From Flavobacterium sp. 140616W15 (GTDB lineage: Bacteria > Bacteroidota > Bacteroidia > Flavobacteriales > Flavobacteriaceae), in contig NZ_CP033068.1 of assembly GCF_003668995.1 (NCBI RefSeq), positions 1,860,001-1,924,000 of the forward strand: a stretch of 64,000 bases of DNA. Direction: 5' to 3'. Position 1 is the stretch's first letter, and every line of letters begins with the position of its first letter. The translations under genes and the position numbers were made by a program. The notes under the pieces were generated by a model that was given only the letters and a program-made list of their open reading frames with translations, had not been told where the DNA came from and did no database searches. Below, in pieces: positions 1-7,892 of this stretch.

Positions 1-296
1 AATTTTACATTGCTCACAAAATGGATTGGTCCGTTGAGTTTGTAAATACCCTTAGGAACTCGTATTGTTCCTCCATTATTTTTCTTGCACATTGCCATTG
101 CTTTTTCAAAAGCGGGTTTGCTATCGCTTATCGAATCTCCTTTAGCACCAAGCGTAACAACATTTATTTGATATGAAGGAATTACTGGTAACTTGATTCT
201 GCTCACAATTGAATCAACTTTGTTTGTTGGATAATCAATTGTTTGTGCAAAACTATTTAATGATAGTAATAGAACTAAAAGAAAGCTGTATTTCAT
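1..296 (-). CDS. GH28 polygalacturonase, N-terminal part (cut by window edge)
   Basis: The gene starts with ATG at 296 and runs off the left edge, so about 98 residues are visible. They begin with a signal peptide (MKYSFLLVLLLSLNSFAQ) followed by the opening of a right-handed beta-helix typical of glycoside hydrolase family 28: VTLGAKGDSISDS, then the CKKNNGGTIRVPKGIYKLNGP segment. The same opening occurs in the complete GH28 at 19779-21254 (INEYGAVADGVTDN, VPNGKYLTGAIHL). Expected role: periplasmic or secreted hydrolysis of alpha-1,4-galacturonosyl bonds in pectin. It is last in the visible minus-strand pectin unit, about 300 bp after the PL10-CE8 gene. The catalytic Asp residues lie outside the window, so activity cannot be judged. 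Confidence 0.8.
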   Translation of the reverse strand, partial: MKYSFLLVLLLSLNSFAQTIDYPTNKVDSIVSRIKLPVIPSYQINVVTLGAKGDSISDSKPAFEKAMAMCKKNNGGTIRVPKGIYKLNGPIHFVSNVK

Positions 297-343
297 TTTT
301 TAGACTTCTTAGATTGTTAGATTTTAGATTTCTTAGATTGAGC

Positions 344-417
344 AAACCTATATTATGTAGACGCACTACGGTACGTCTCTACAGAAAACCTTTGTCGCTC
401 TGTACCTCTGTTACTTT
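344..417. repeat. 74-bp direct repeat, copy 1
   Basis: A stretch running from AAACCTA to TTACTTT recurs at 506-579 with about six mismatches. Each copy holds the imperfect inverted motif GTAGACGCACT...CTCTAC. It lies in the spacer between the partial GH28 gene and the CE8 domain and seems non-coding. Confidence 0.7.
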
Positions 418-430
418 ATTTCCCCAATCT

Positions 431-487
431 TGTCACCTTGAGCGGAGTCGAAGGACATACGGGGCTTCGACTCCGCTCAGCCTGACA
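431..487. repeat. Inverted repeat (hairpin) between the two 74-bp direct repeats
   Basis: The left arm (TTGAGCGGAGTCGAAG, 438-453) pairs with the right arm (CTTCGACTCCGCTCAG, 465-480), and the outer GTCA/TGAC bases add to the stem. It is GC-rich against an AT-rich background. A hairpin of the same style lies at 22657-22757. It could act as a terminator or be a REP-like dispersed element. Confidence 0.7.
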
Positions 488-505
488 TGGGATTACTTTA
501 TGGGT

Positions 506-579
506 AAACCTACATTATGTAGACGCACTGCGGTACATCTCTACAGAAAACCTTTGTCTCTCTGCACCTTTGTTACTTT
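506..579. repeat. 74-bp direct repeat, copy 2
   Basis: Second copy of the repeat at 344-417, offset by 162 bp. The two copies bracket the GC-rich hairpin at 431-487. Confidence 0.7.
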
Positions 580-601
580 GAACCTTTAAAAAGCCTCTTT
601 G

Positions 602-1525
602 CTACTTTGTCTCTTTGCCTCTTTGAGCCTCGAATCCTAAGACATTCTCACTCGTATATTTTTTAGCTTGCTTTTTACTTAATTGATGTGCCCATAAAAC
701 TCTTTTCTCTGGTTTGTATCCTTCGCCACTGCAATTATACTCGGCATAAAAAGCTGTTTTTTCTGCTTCTGGTTTTGACCAATTTTCCCAGCCTTGTGGC
801 AAAATATGACTTCCCATTTTGCATTCTATGAAAACCGTTTTAGCATAAATGCGCCATGGCCTTCCTAAATATACCTGTGTTGCATTTTTATCTGCTGTAA
901 GAGTACAGTTTTTAAAAACAAATCCGAATTCCTTACCTTCAGGCGTGGATGCTGCTGTTATATAAGAATTCTTGATACTGTGAATCTGACAATTTTCAAA
1001 TAGAACTGTTGCTTTTCCAAAAATAAAATCCGTTGTTCCTTCTATATAACAATCTTTAAAGTATTGTCTTGAATTATTTCCCGATGCGTATAATGTATCT
1101 TGATTCCCTAAAATATTACAATTAAATACATATGCTCTGTCTCCCATAATCGATAATGCTACTGCTTGACCAATGTCGCCAGAAGAATTTTGAATTGTTA
1201 AATTTGATGCCGAAAAATCATTTCCTTCTACTAGCATTGTATAAGTATAGAATGTACTGTTTCTGCCTAAATTCATTTTTCCAAAATAATCATCGTAGGT
1301 AATGATTGTCTTTTCTTTGCTTTCCCCTATTATAGAAATATTGTTATTGAATTCTGGGATTCTTATTTTCTCATAATAAGTTCCGTTTTTAATATGTATC
1401 GTTACTCTTTCATAAGGAAATGCTTTTGCGGCATTTATAGCGTCTTGAATAAGCTTAAAATCTCCTGATCCATCTTGGGCTACGGTAATTGTATTTTTGT
1501 CTTCAATCTTTTTTTTTTCGCTTTT
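602..1525 (-). CDS. Pectin methylesterase domain (CE8), 3' part of the broken fusion
   Basis: Removes methyl esters from homogalacturonan, giving acidic pectin and methanol. In-frame sequence is open from 1525, upstream of the first ATG at 1276, and holds the N-terminal pectinesterase pattern (TITVAQDGSGDFKLIQDAI, then NGTYYEKI), so the ATG at 1276 is internal. Downstream are the family motifs QAVAL, GNQDTLYA, TTDFIFG (catalytic Asp) and YLGRPWR (substrate Arg/Trp). No signal peptide belongs to this part; export would come from the PL10 end of the fusion. Demethylation in cis would produce the substrate preferred by the attached lyase. Confidence 0.85.
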   Translation of the reverse strand, partial: KSEKKKIEDKNTITVAQDGSGDFKLIQDAINAAKAFPYERVTIHIKNGTYYEKIRIPEFNNNISIIGESKEKTIITYDDYFGKMNLGRNSTFYTYTMLVEGNDFSASNLTIQNSSGDIGQAVALSIMGDRAYVFNCNILGNQDTLYASGNNSRQYFKDCYIEGTTDFIFGKATVLFENCQIHSIKNSYITAASTPEGKEFGFVFKNCTLTADKNATQVYLGRPWRIYAKTVFIECKMGSHILPQGWENWSKPEAEKTAFYAEYNCSGEGYKPEKRVLWAHQLSKKQAKKYTSENVLGFEAQRGKETK

Positions 1526-1628
1526 TCAAAAACGTATTTTTTTTCCCAATTTGGATATTTTTTCAAAACCTCTTTTGGTTCATCTGTATACCAAGCATAG
1601 CCGTTTTTACGTTCGGCTCCTATTTCAT

Positions 1629-2612
1629 CTAGAGATTTCTTTTTGACTCCATCTCTATCACAAAAAAAGGTTCATTGTTCTCTAGCTCCATAAATCTTGC
1701 CCAAATTGGCAAAGCATTTTGAGTAACAATCATTTTTTTATCTATTACTTTTCCTGCATCATTTAGTATACGTTTTTCCTCAAGATTTGTGATTTTTGTC
1801 TTTTCAAACCATGCATAAGCACTTTTTACAGCTGTAATTACTTCTGGAGATGGATTATCGATAGTCATTAATAACAATACAATTTTTGCTGATTCTTTTC
1901 CGCTCAAAGAGGGTAATTCATATGCTCTTGCTTTGGCTGGAGCCAAGGTATTTTCATCATGTTGCGCACACCAAGCGGTTAATACGCCATTTTGTTTGTA
2001 TTGTGTTTTTACAATGCAAATTATTCCTTTATCAAAAGCAACTTTGGCTTTTGATACATAATCTTGTGGAATAGGAATACCATAATAATCTGATGTTTCT
2101 GAGATTTGTTTTAATATCGTTAAGATATGAAACATCGAATCATCATTGTAGGTAATATGTGTATAATACCCTTTTTTTAAAGGATAAAATTGTGGCCAAC
2201 CACCGTTGTCGAATTGTGCTTCTAACAAATAATCAAGACCAGAAAGAAAGGCTTTCTTATATCTTTCATCTGGTTTTTGCTTGTACATTTTTGCAAGAAA
2301 AAGCATTTCCTGATAAGTGGCTCCATTATCAGTTGTGATATCGTGCAAATTACTTTTTAGCGCAATTAAACGTTGTTTTTCTGAATCTGAAAGCATTTTT
2401 TGCATTTCGATATTCTTTGGCCATCCACCAATATTACGTTGATACAACAACACATTTTCGGCTATATTTTGTGCTTCGGGAGTGGCAAACCAAGAGGCAT
2501 CGCTCTTGCGAATAATATCACTCCAGTTTTTATAATTATTTTGAGCCTGCAACATTACGCTACACCCCAATAATACAACTAGATTTAATGCTATGAATTT
2601 AATATATTTCAT
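1629..2612 (-). CDS. Pectate lyase, family PL10, 5' part of the broken fusion
   Basis: Cleaves de-esterified homogalacturonan by beta-elimination, giving 4,5-unsaturated oligogalacturonides. The signal peptide is MKYIKFIALNLVVLLGCSVMLQAQ. PL10 features follow: NIGGWPKN, TTDNGATYQEM (Ca-binding region), NGGWPQFYP, THITYNDDSM, then RAYELPSLSG and ALPIWARFMELENNEPFF. The natural PL10 end continues as DRDG...RNGYAWY, but a missing base in the A/T run at 1662-1668 sends this frame to a stop at 1629. It follows GH105 by 265 bp and belongs to the same minus-strand pectin unit. Confidence 0.88.
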   Translation of the reverse strand: MKYIKFIALNLVVLLGCSVMLQAQNNYKNWSDIIRKSDASWFATPEAQNIAENVLLYQRNIGGWPKNIEMQKMLSDSEKQRLIALKSNLHDITTDNGATYQEMLFLAKMYKQKPDERYKKAFLSGLDYLLEAQFDNGGWPQFYPLKKGYYTHITYNDDSMFHILTILKQISETSDYYGIPIPQDYVSKAKVAFDKGIICIVKTQYKQNGVLTAWCAQHDENTLAPAKARAYELPSLSGKESAKIVLLLMTIDNPSPEVITAVKSAYAWFEKTKITNLEEKRILNDAGKVIDKKMIVTQNALPIWARFMELENNEPFFVIEMESKRNL

Positions 2613-2831
2613 TTCTGTTTTTATATGCGAATTAAAACCTGATTTGCTACTTTGAGTTTTAACTCAATATCATTAAATCAAATTTATCGAACTATAATTT
2701 TTCTTGTAAAGACGCAAATACTCTAAATTTTCATTCTGACTCTTTGCGGCTTTGCGAGAGATTTATTCTACAAAGTCAAAAACACCAAGTCATTTTGGCT
2801 AAAGCCACATTCTTTATCTACTATCCTTTAA

Positions 2832-2851
2832 CCTCCAGCTAAAGCAGGAGG
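2832..2851. repeat. Short hairpin, CCTCC-a-GCT-aa-AGC-a-GGAGG
   Basis: Inverted repeat in the 265-bp spacer between GH105 and the PL10-CE8 gene. It has no U-tract, so it is more likely a dispersed repeat or an mRNA stem than a classic terminator. Confidence 0.55.
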
Positions 2852-2877
2852 CTATTCAGAACCTATTAGGATATGTA

Positions 2878-4101
2878 TTATCTATTTAATTCTAATGCTG
2901 CCAAGATAAACGGACCTGTAGCTTTAGGATCATTATCTTTTTTTCTTTCGTTTATGTAATATTCATATGAACCATCACGATAGGGTTTTCCTCCTAATCC
3001 TGCAACTGCACATGCTTGAGTTATCGTAATTTCGCCATCAGAATCTACTTTTATCAATTGTTTAGTTAATCCATCAAAAGATTTATTAGCTAGGTCTTTA
3101 TATTTTTTAGGCAAATATCCTTTGTTTGCTCCTTTTGCAAAAGCATAAGCAAACATTGATGATCCTGATGATTCTAAATAATTTCCTTTTTTATTGCCCA
3201 TATCAGTAACTTGATACCAAAGTCCTGTTTTTTTATCTTGAAATTTCACTAAGGCTTCTGACAGTTGATTTAAATAAGTAACTAATTCTTTTTGTCTAGG
3301 ATGATCTTTAGGAAAATAGTCTAAAACATCTACCAAAGCCATTGCGTACCAACCCAAAGATCGTGACCAAAAATTTGGAGATGTTCCTGTCTCTGAATTT
3401 GCCCATGGCATTTTTTTACTTTCATCCCAAGCATGAAAAAGTAATCCTGTTTTTTTATCTAAATCATTTTTCTGAATTAATTCAAATTGTTTCGCAATAT
3501 CGTTAAGCTCAGCGCCTTTTTCAAACTGAGTTGTATATTGTGCATAAAATGGTTCTCCCATATATAATCCATCTAACCACATTTGGTCTGGATATATTTT
3601 TTTGTGCCAAAATCCCCCGCTTGCAGTTCTTGGTTGTTCTTTTATCTGCTTTCTTAATAACTCTAAAGCTTTTAAATATTTTTGATCTTTTGTTGTATCG
3701 TACAAATTAAACAACAATCGACCTGCTGTTACCATATCAATATTATAAGTTTCAAATTTATAGCTTTTAATACTACCATCTTCTTGTACCAAAGCATCTA
3801 CATACTTTTTTATGTAATCATAATATTTAACGTCGCCTGTTTTTTTGTACAATTCTTCAAAAGATGTCAATACTAAACCATGAACATAATCCCATTTTGG
3901 TTCTTTTACATCATCTATCATATACGATTCTGGATGACGTTTCATGATTGACAAAGCCATTTTTTCTGACCATTTTAAGTCTTTAGAAATCACAACTGCC
4001 GTCTTTGAAGGCTCTTGTGAAATCGTTTTGCAACTCATTAATGTTATCACACAAACCAATACTATTGACCCAAAATAATTTCGTTTTATTGTATTTTTCA
4101 T
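2878..4101 (-). CDS. GH105 unsaturated rhamnogalacturonyl/glucuronyl hydrolase
   Basis: Predicted to release unsaturated uronic acid from the non-reducing end of lyase products. The 407-residue protein has a lipoprotein-type signal (hydrophobic stretch to TLMSC, Cys24) and an (alpha/alpha)6 barrel of the YteR/YesR family. Visible patterns are DGLYMGEPFYAQY (catalytic Asp region), RSLGWYAMALVDVLDYFP, and the C-terminal AYAFAKGAN and GDGEI-like stretch. Length fits the family. The product feeds KduI/KduD encoded at 29653-31278. It sits between the DUF4861 gene and PL10-CE8 in the same orientation, consistent with one transcription unit. Whether it prefers rhamnogalacturonan or homogalacturonan products cannot be told. 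Confidence 0.88.
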   Translation of the reverse strand: MKNTIKRNYFGSIVLVCVITLMSCKTISQEPSKTAVVISKDLKWSEKMALSIMKRHPESYMIDDVKEPKWDYVHGLVLTSFEELYKKTGDVKYYDYIKKYVDALVQEDGSIKSYKFETYNIDMVTAGRLLFNLYDTTKDQKYLKALELLRKQIKEQPRTASGGFWHKKIYPDQMWLDGLYMGEPFYAQYTTQFEKGAELNDIAKQFELIQKNDLDKKTGLLFHAWDESKKMPWANSETGTSPNFWSRSLGWYAMALVDVLDYFPKDHPRQKELVTYLNQLSEALVKFQDKKTGLWYQVTDMGNKKGNYLESSGSSMFAYAFAKGANKGYLPKKYKDLANKSFDGLTKQLIKVDSDGEITITQACAVAGLGGKPYRDGSYEYYINERKKDNDPKATGPFILAALELNR

Positions 4102-4163
4102 TTTAAAATATACTTTATGTTTTATTTATCCAACTTATCGTTGGAGATATTCAGAATCACTAC

Positions 4164-5132
4164 TTACATTTTGCCTTTTTTATTCAATATTTCTAATCTT
4201 TCATCTAGATATTTTACAAATTCTTCTTTTGTTTTAATACCATCTTTTTCTTGCTCCCAAGCTCCTAACAAATAAAATGAATTAGCCTTTGTAGTTGGTT
4301 TAAAAATCAATAAATAATCTAAATCTGTATCGGCTATATTTTCTATTGTGCTTATTTCATAAAAAATTGCCATTCCCAATTTATCTGGTACTAATGACTG
4401 TGTACCATAAGTAGCAAGGTATGCCCACTTTTTATTTTTACTTTCTTTTTTAAGCAATTCTGCATTTTTCTGTTTTACTATCCCTGTACAAATTCCTTGA
4501 ATTTCTTTTGAAGCCTTAATTGTATGCTGCGTATATAATTGATCTGGTTTAATGGTTAATACTGATGTAAAATCAATTTTGTCAGAAGCTGTTTTCCATC
4601 CAAAATAATTCACTTTTACATTTGATTCATTTAACTTATTCTCTACATAAGCTATAGTTGAATCAACTTCGTAAAAATGTAGTTTTTTACCATCTAAGTA
4701 ACGGTCTATTGAACCTATTCCGATTCCTTTTCCAGCTTTTAAAATATCAGATCCCCAATCACTCATTTCGTGATAGGAATCAAAATTATCTTGACCTACT
4801 TGCGGTAAAATCATTTCTGATGTTTTCTTTCCAAAAATATCAATAGCATTTCTCCAATCTAAATATAAACGGTACCCTATTCTATTACTTTCCCATCCTG
4901 GTCCTTCGTAGCGAATATCAAATGAATGATCAGTATGCTCAGGAGCTAATTTTAGCTTATCTACATTTTTAAAAACAGTCCCGCCAATATACTTGCGTCC
5001 TTCCCATTTTCCGTCAGTTTTCACTGATATTTCGGCGTAGGTTTTGGCTGTTTTTATGTCGTATTTATTTTGTGCTTTACAACTCGTAAATCCTAATATT
5101 AATGCTGCTGATAATGTAATTACTGTTTTCAT
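4164..5132 (-). CDS. DUF4861 domain lipoprotein of the pectin locus
   Basis: The 322-residue protein has a lipoprotein signal (MKTVITLSAALILGFTSC, Cys18) and then the DUF4861 region, with EGPGWESNRIGYRLYLDWRN, KAGKGIGIGSI and a C-terminal LLGAWEQEKDGI. DUF4861 proteins are frequent in Bacteroidota pectin and uronate loci. Their biochemical role is unclear to me; an enzyme acting on oligosaccharide intermediates is possible. It lies 11 bp after the esterase gene and 62 bp before GH105, so it is probably co-transcribed. The lipid anchor suggests a periplasmic or outer-membrane location. Confidence 0.75.
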   Translation of the reverse strand: MKTVITLSAALILGFTSCKAQNKYDIKTAKTYAEISVKTDGKWEGRKYIGGTVFKNVDKLKLAPEHTDHSFDIRYEGPGWESNRIGYRLYLDWRNAIDIFGKKTSEMILPQVGQDNFDSYHEMSDWGSDILKAGKGIGIGSIDRYLDGKKLHFYEVDSTIAYVENKLNESNVKVNYFGWKTASDKIDFTSVLTIKPDQLYTQHTIKASKEIQGICTGIVKQKNAELLKKESKNKKWAYLATYGTQSLVPDKLGMAIFYEISTIENIADTDLDYLLIFKPTTKANSFYLLGAWEQEKDGIKTKEEFVKYLDERLEILNKKGKM

Positions 5133-5143
5133 TTTATTCTAAT

Positions 5144-6085
5144 TTATTTAAATATTGTAGCTAAAAATTCTGTTGTGTATTGTACTGTTTCTTCAAACCA
5201 TGGATTAAAGAACCAAAATGAATGAGGTGAGTTTTGAATTGTTTTTACCTCATTATATATTTTATTCTGATTTAAAATGGCAATCATATCATCTCTTCCT
5301 GCATGAAATCTATTGAAACTACTATTGATAAATAGTATTGGCGGTGTGTTTTTATTGGCGTGTGTTAGTGCCGAAGCATTTTCCCAATTTTTAGGATTTT
5401 CTTCATAAGTACCATTTAACCAAAGTGCTGCCATTTCTCCTTCTTCAGATTCTGGATGTTTAAAAGCTAAAATTCCATCTATATCGATAATTGCATTTAC
5501 TGCGGCCGTTGATTTACTTTTATTTAAAGTGTCTTCAAAAGTCGGATCATTGTTTGTTGTACCAATCAAAGCGGCCATTTGACCTCCTGAGGAGCATCCT
5601 AAAAGAACAATTTTGTTTGGATCTACATGCAATCTTTTTGCATTATCTTTTATAAATTTTATCGCATTTTTCACATCATAAATTGCCTGAGGATATTTTG
5701 CTTCAAGCGATAATCTGTATTCTATTGCAAAACAAGAATATCCTTTCAAGGCTATTTTTTGTCCTAAAACTTGCATTTGATTTTTATTTCCTGATTTCCA
5801 ACCTCCGCCATGAATCATGACTACAGCTGGATTTAATTTTTGATTTTTATTAATAAAAGCATCCAAATGTAATGCTCTCGTTTTCTCTTTATCATAAACT
5901 AAATTATAAATGAGATTAATACTTTCATTCTCTTTTACCTGAGCAATTGTTATAAAAGGATATTTTTTAATTAATTTGGTATACGTGTTTTTTACTCTAT
6001 ACGATGTGTCGATACGATAGGGGGTTTGTGATTTAATCTCATTCATAAATAAAACGAAAACAAGTAAAAATATCTTTTTCATCAC
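5144..6085 (-). CDS. Secreted alpha/beta-hydrolase, probable pectin acetyl/acyl esterase
   Basis: The 313-residue protein begins with a signal peptide (MMKKIFLLVFVLFMNEIKSQ). The alpha/beta-hydrolase fold shows the oxyanion-hole motif VVMIHGGGWKSG, the nucleophile elbow GCSSGGQMAAL (second Ser), an Asp-containing DIDGI segment and the C-terminal catalytic His in NSPHSFWFF. This matches the BD-FAE/acetylesterase group often found with pectinases, where it would remove acetyl groups that block lyases and hydrolases. It follows susD by 140 bp and precedes the DUF4861 gene by 11 bp. The exact ester specificity is inferred from context only. Confidence 0.8.
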   Translation of the reverse strand: MMKKIFLLVFVLFMNEIKSQTPYRIDTSYRVKNTYTKLIKKYPFITIAQVKENESINLIYNLVYDKEKTRALHLDAFINKNQKLNPAVVMIHGGGWKSGNKNQMQVLGQKIALKGYSCFAIEYRLSLEAKYPQAIYDVKNAIKFIKDNAKRLHVDPNKIVLLGCSSGGQMAALIGTTNNDPTFEDTLNKSKSTAAVNAIIDIDGILAFKHPESEEGEMAALWLNGTYEENPKNWENASALTHANKNTPPILFINSSFNRFHAGRDDMIAILNQNKIYNEVKTIQNSPHSFWFFNPWFEETVQYTTEFLATIFK

Positions 6086-6225
6086 ATGTGTTAATTCGTG
6101 TCGTGATTTAAATAAAATTAGAAGCTTGAAAGTTCATCAAGCTTCTAATCTAAGTCAAAAAAAACTAAAAATAATAAAATTGAATACGATAATCATTCGA
6201 TTCAAAATACTCAACTTTTTATTAC

Positions 6226-7881
6226 CTAATTATAAGCTGGATTTTGTGGATATGATTTATTCTGATTCAAATCCAAAGCTTCTTGTGGAATTGGTCTTAA
6301 AATTTTCTTTTCACCATTTGCTCCATCAAAATTACTTGCTTTAATATTGTAATTGTAAAGCGATGCTCTTTCTATTAATTTTCCTGTACGTTTCAAATCG
6401 AACCAACGTGTGTACTCTCCTAACATTTCTCTTGCTCTTTCGTCAAGAATATAGTCTATCGTAAATTGTGCTGCAGTTGCATTTGCCACTCCCGCTCTTC
6501 TTCTGACTTCATTAAGTCTGTCCAATCCTGTACTTGGATTTGTATGTAAATAAGCTTCAGCTGCAATTAAATATGTTTCTCCTAATCTAGAAATTACAAA
6601 GTCACGGGTACTTGTTCTAGGGGTTGTTGCACTTGTCGCAAATGGCGCTATCGGATCATCAAATTTGCGCACTGGTATCGTTTGATAATCACTGCTTAAA
6701 CCTTTGGCTGCACCATAAGTTCCGTATAAGTGGATAGTGGTTTTAGGATTTGCTAGTTTATAAGTTGCTAACTCTGCGTCTGTCATCCATTTAGGTACAT
6801 AAAAATGAGTTACAGCTAAACCTGTTTTATTAGCTACATCATAATAATCGTAATATCTGGTATAAGTTTGTGTCATAAAAGTTCCCTCCCAACGGGTATC
6901 TCCTTTTTCATATAATCCGATTGCATAATCTGTTGGCAATAAATTATAAGTTCGATAAGGTGCTTTACCTGATACTTCTGAACCTCCTAAATAAGAGCTG
7001 AAATAACTTGCCTGGCCATTACCTGTAATTTGAGTTCCTGGTAACCCTCCTGTAGTTTGTGCTGGTGAGGTATTTGAAGCTGCACTAAACTGAGCCGAAA
7101 AAATGGTTTCCTTGTTAATATCTGCAGCTAGCTTAGTTGGTAACCATAAAGCGGCGTAAGTAAGCGTTAGGGGCTCTCCAGCAATTGCATCATCTGCATA
7201 TTTGGCCGCTGTTGCAAAATCGCCTGTGGCACCAAACTTTTCGTATGCTCTTGTTAAATATACTTTTGCTAATAAATCTTGTGATGCCCTTTTTGTTACT
7301 CGCCCTGTGTAAGCACCTGTTGGTAACAATGATAAAGACTCTTCGAGTTCTTTAATTATAAAAGTATATACTTCTTCAGCAGTATTTCTATTAAAAGAAA
7401 CTACTGGGGATAAATGATATTCGGTATCCAAAGTTACACCTCCATAGGTCTGTACTAATAAAAAATAGGCATTTGCTCTTAGAAATTTTATTTCTCCAAT
7501 ACGAGAATTTAGAGTTGTCGTTTTCTCTGTTAATGCACTATAATAAATTGCGGTATTTGCTCTTTGAATTGCTTTATAACACTCTTTATAAAGATAATCT
7601 ACATTTGGCGATGAAGACGTTAACTGCGTGTATTGGCTTACTCCTATTGGTTCAGTATTTCTTCCTTCGGCATATAAATCGGTACCAGCAACAAATAGCC
7701 ATGGCTCTCCACCGTATATTTCTCTTAATTGAGAATAATTTGCATTGATTAGAGATTCAAAGCCAGATGCTTTAAGGTATTCTGTATTTTCGGCATAAGA
7801 AAGGTTTTCTTCTTCTATATAATCACTACAAGAACTAAGTGCTAATAATGCTATTGATAAGCTTACTATTATTTTTTTCAT
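6226..7881 (-). CDS. susD: RagB/SusD-type glycan-binding lipoprotein (first pair)
   Basis: Surface lipoprotein that caps its SusC partner and captures oligosaccharides. It has 551 residues with the lipobox ending at Cys18 (MKKIIVSLSIALLALSSC). It shows the SusD N-terminal helical repeats (EIKFLRANAYFLLVQTYGGV) and the C-terminal signature FVISRLGETYLIAAEAYL...LNEVRRRAGV and DERAREMLGEYTRWFDLKRTG. The gene starts 11 bp after susC, so the two are translationally close. Ligand assignment to pectin fragments rests on the neighbouring enzymes. Confidence 0.92.
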   Translation of the reverse strand: MKKIIVSLSIALLALSSCSDYIEEENLSYAENTEYLKASGFESLINANYSQLREIYGGEPWLFVAGTDLYAEGRNTEPIGVSQYTQLTSSSPNVDYLYKECYKAIQRANTAIYYSALTEKTTTLNSRIGEIKFLRANAYFLLVQTYGGVTLDTEYHLSPVVSFNRNTAEEVYTFIIKELEESLSLLPTGAYTGRVTKRASQDLLAKVYLTRAYEKFGATGDFATAAKYADDAIAGEPLTLTYAALWLPTKLAADINKETIFSAQFSAASNTSPAQTTGGLPGTQITGNGQASYFSSYLGGSEVSGKAPYRTYNLLPTDYAIGLYEKGDTRWEGTFMTQTYTRYYDYYDVANKTGLAVTHFYVPKWMTDAELATYKLANPKTTIHLYGTYGAAKGLSSDYQTIPVRKFDDPIAPFATSATTPRTSTRDFVISRLGETYLIAAEAYLHTNPSTGLDRLNEVRRRAGVANATAAQFTIDYILDERAREMLGEYTRWFDLKRTGKLIERASLYNYNIKASNFDGANGEKKILRPIPQEALDLNQNKSYPQNPAYN

Positions 7882-7892
7882 TTTGCTGTTTT

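Larger units (their letters stand above)
602..2612 (-). pseudogene. PL10-CE8 pectate lyase/pectinesterase fusion, broken by two 1-base deletions
   Basis: The PL10 and CE8 parts read as one polypeptide if one A is restored in each of two A/T runs. The first is the seven-base run at 1662-1668, where the restored frame reads FFCDRDGVKKKSLDEIG and continues through RKNGYAWY. The second is the ten-base run at 1509-1518, after which the frame reads IEDKNTITVAQDGSGDF and enters the pectinesterase domain. The linker has no start codon suited to an independent CE8 gene and no gap between domains, so a single gene of about 670 residues is the likely ancestral state. Whether the breaks are real or sequencing errors cannot be told from the sequence. 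Confidence 0.8.

Noticed and set aside
209..589. Plus-strand open frame of 126 codons in the first spacer
   Set aside because: It lies over the two 74-bp repeats and the hairpin, has a repetitive translation (the same RLYRKPLSLC-like run twice), and overlaps the GH28 start; it is an artefact of repeats.
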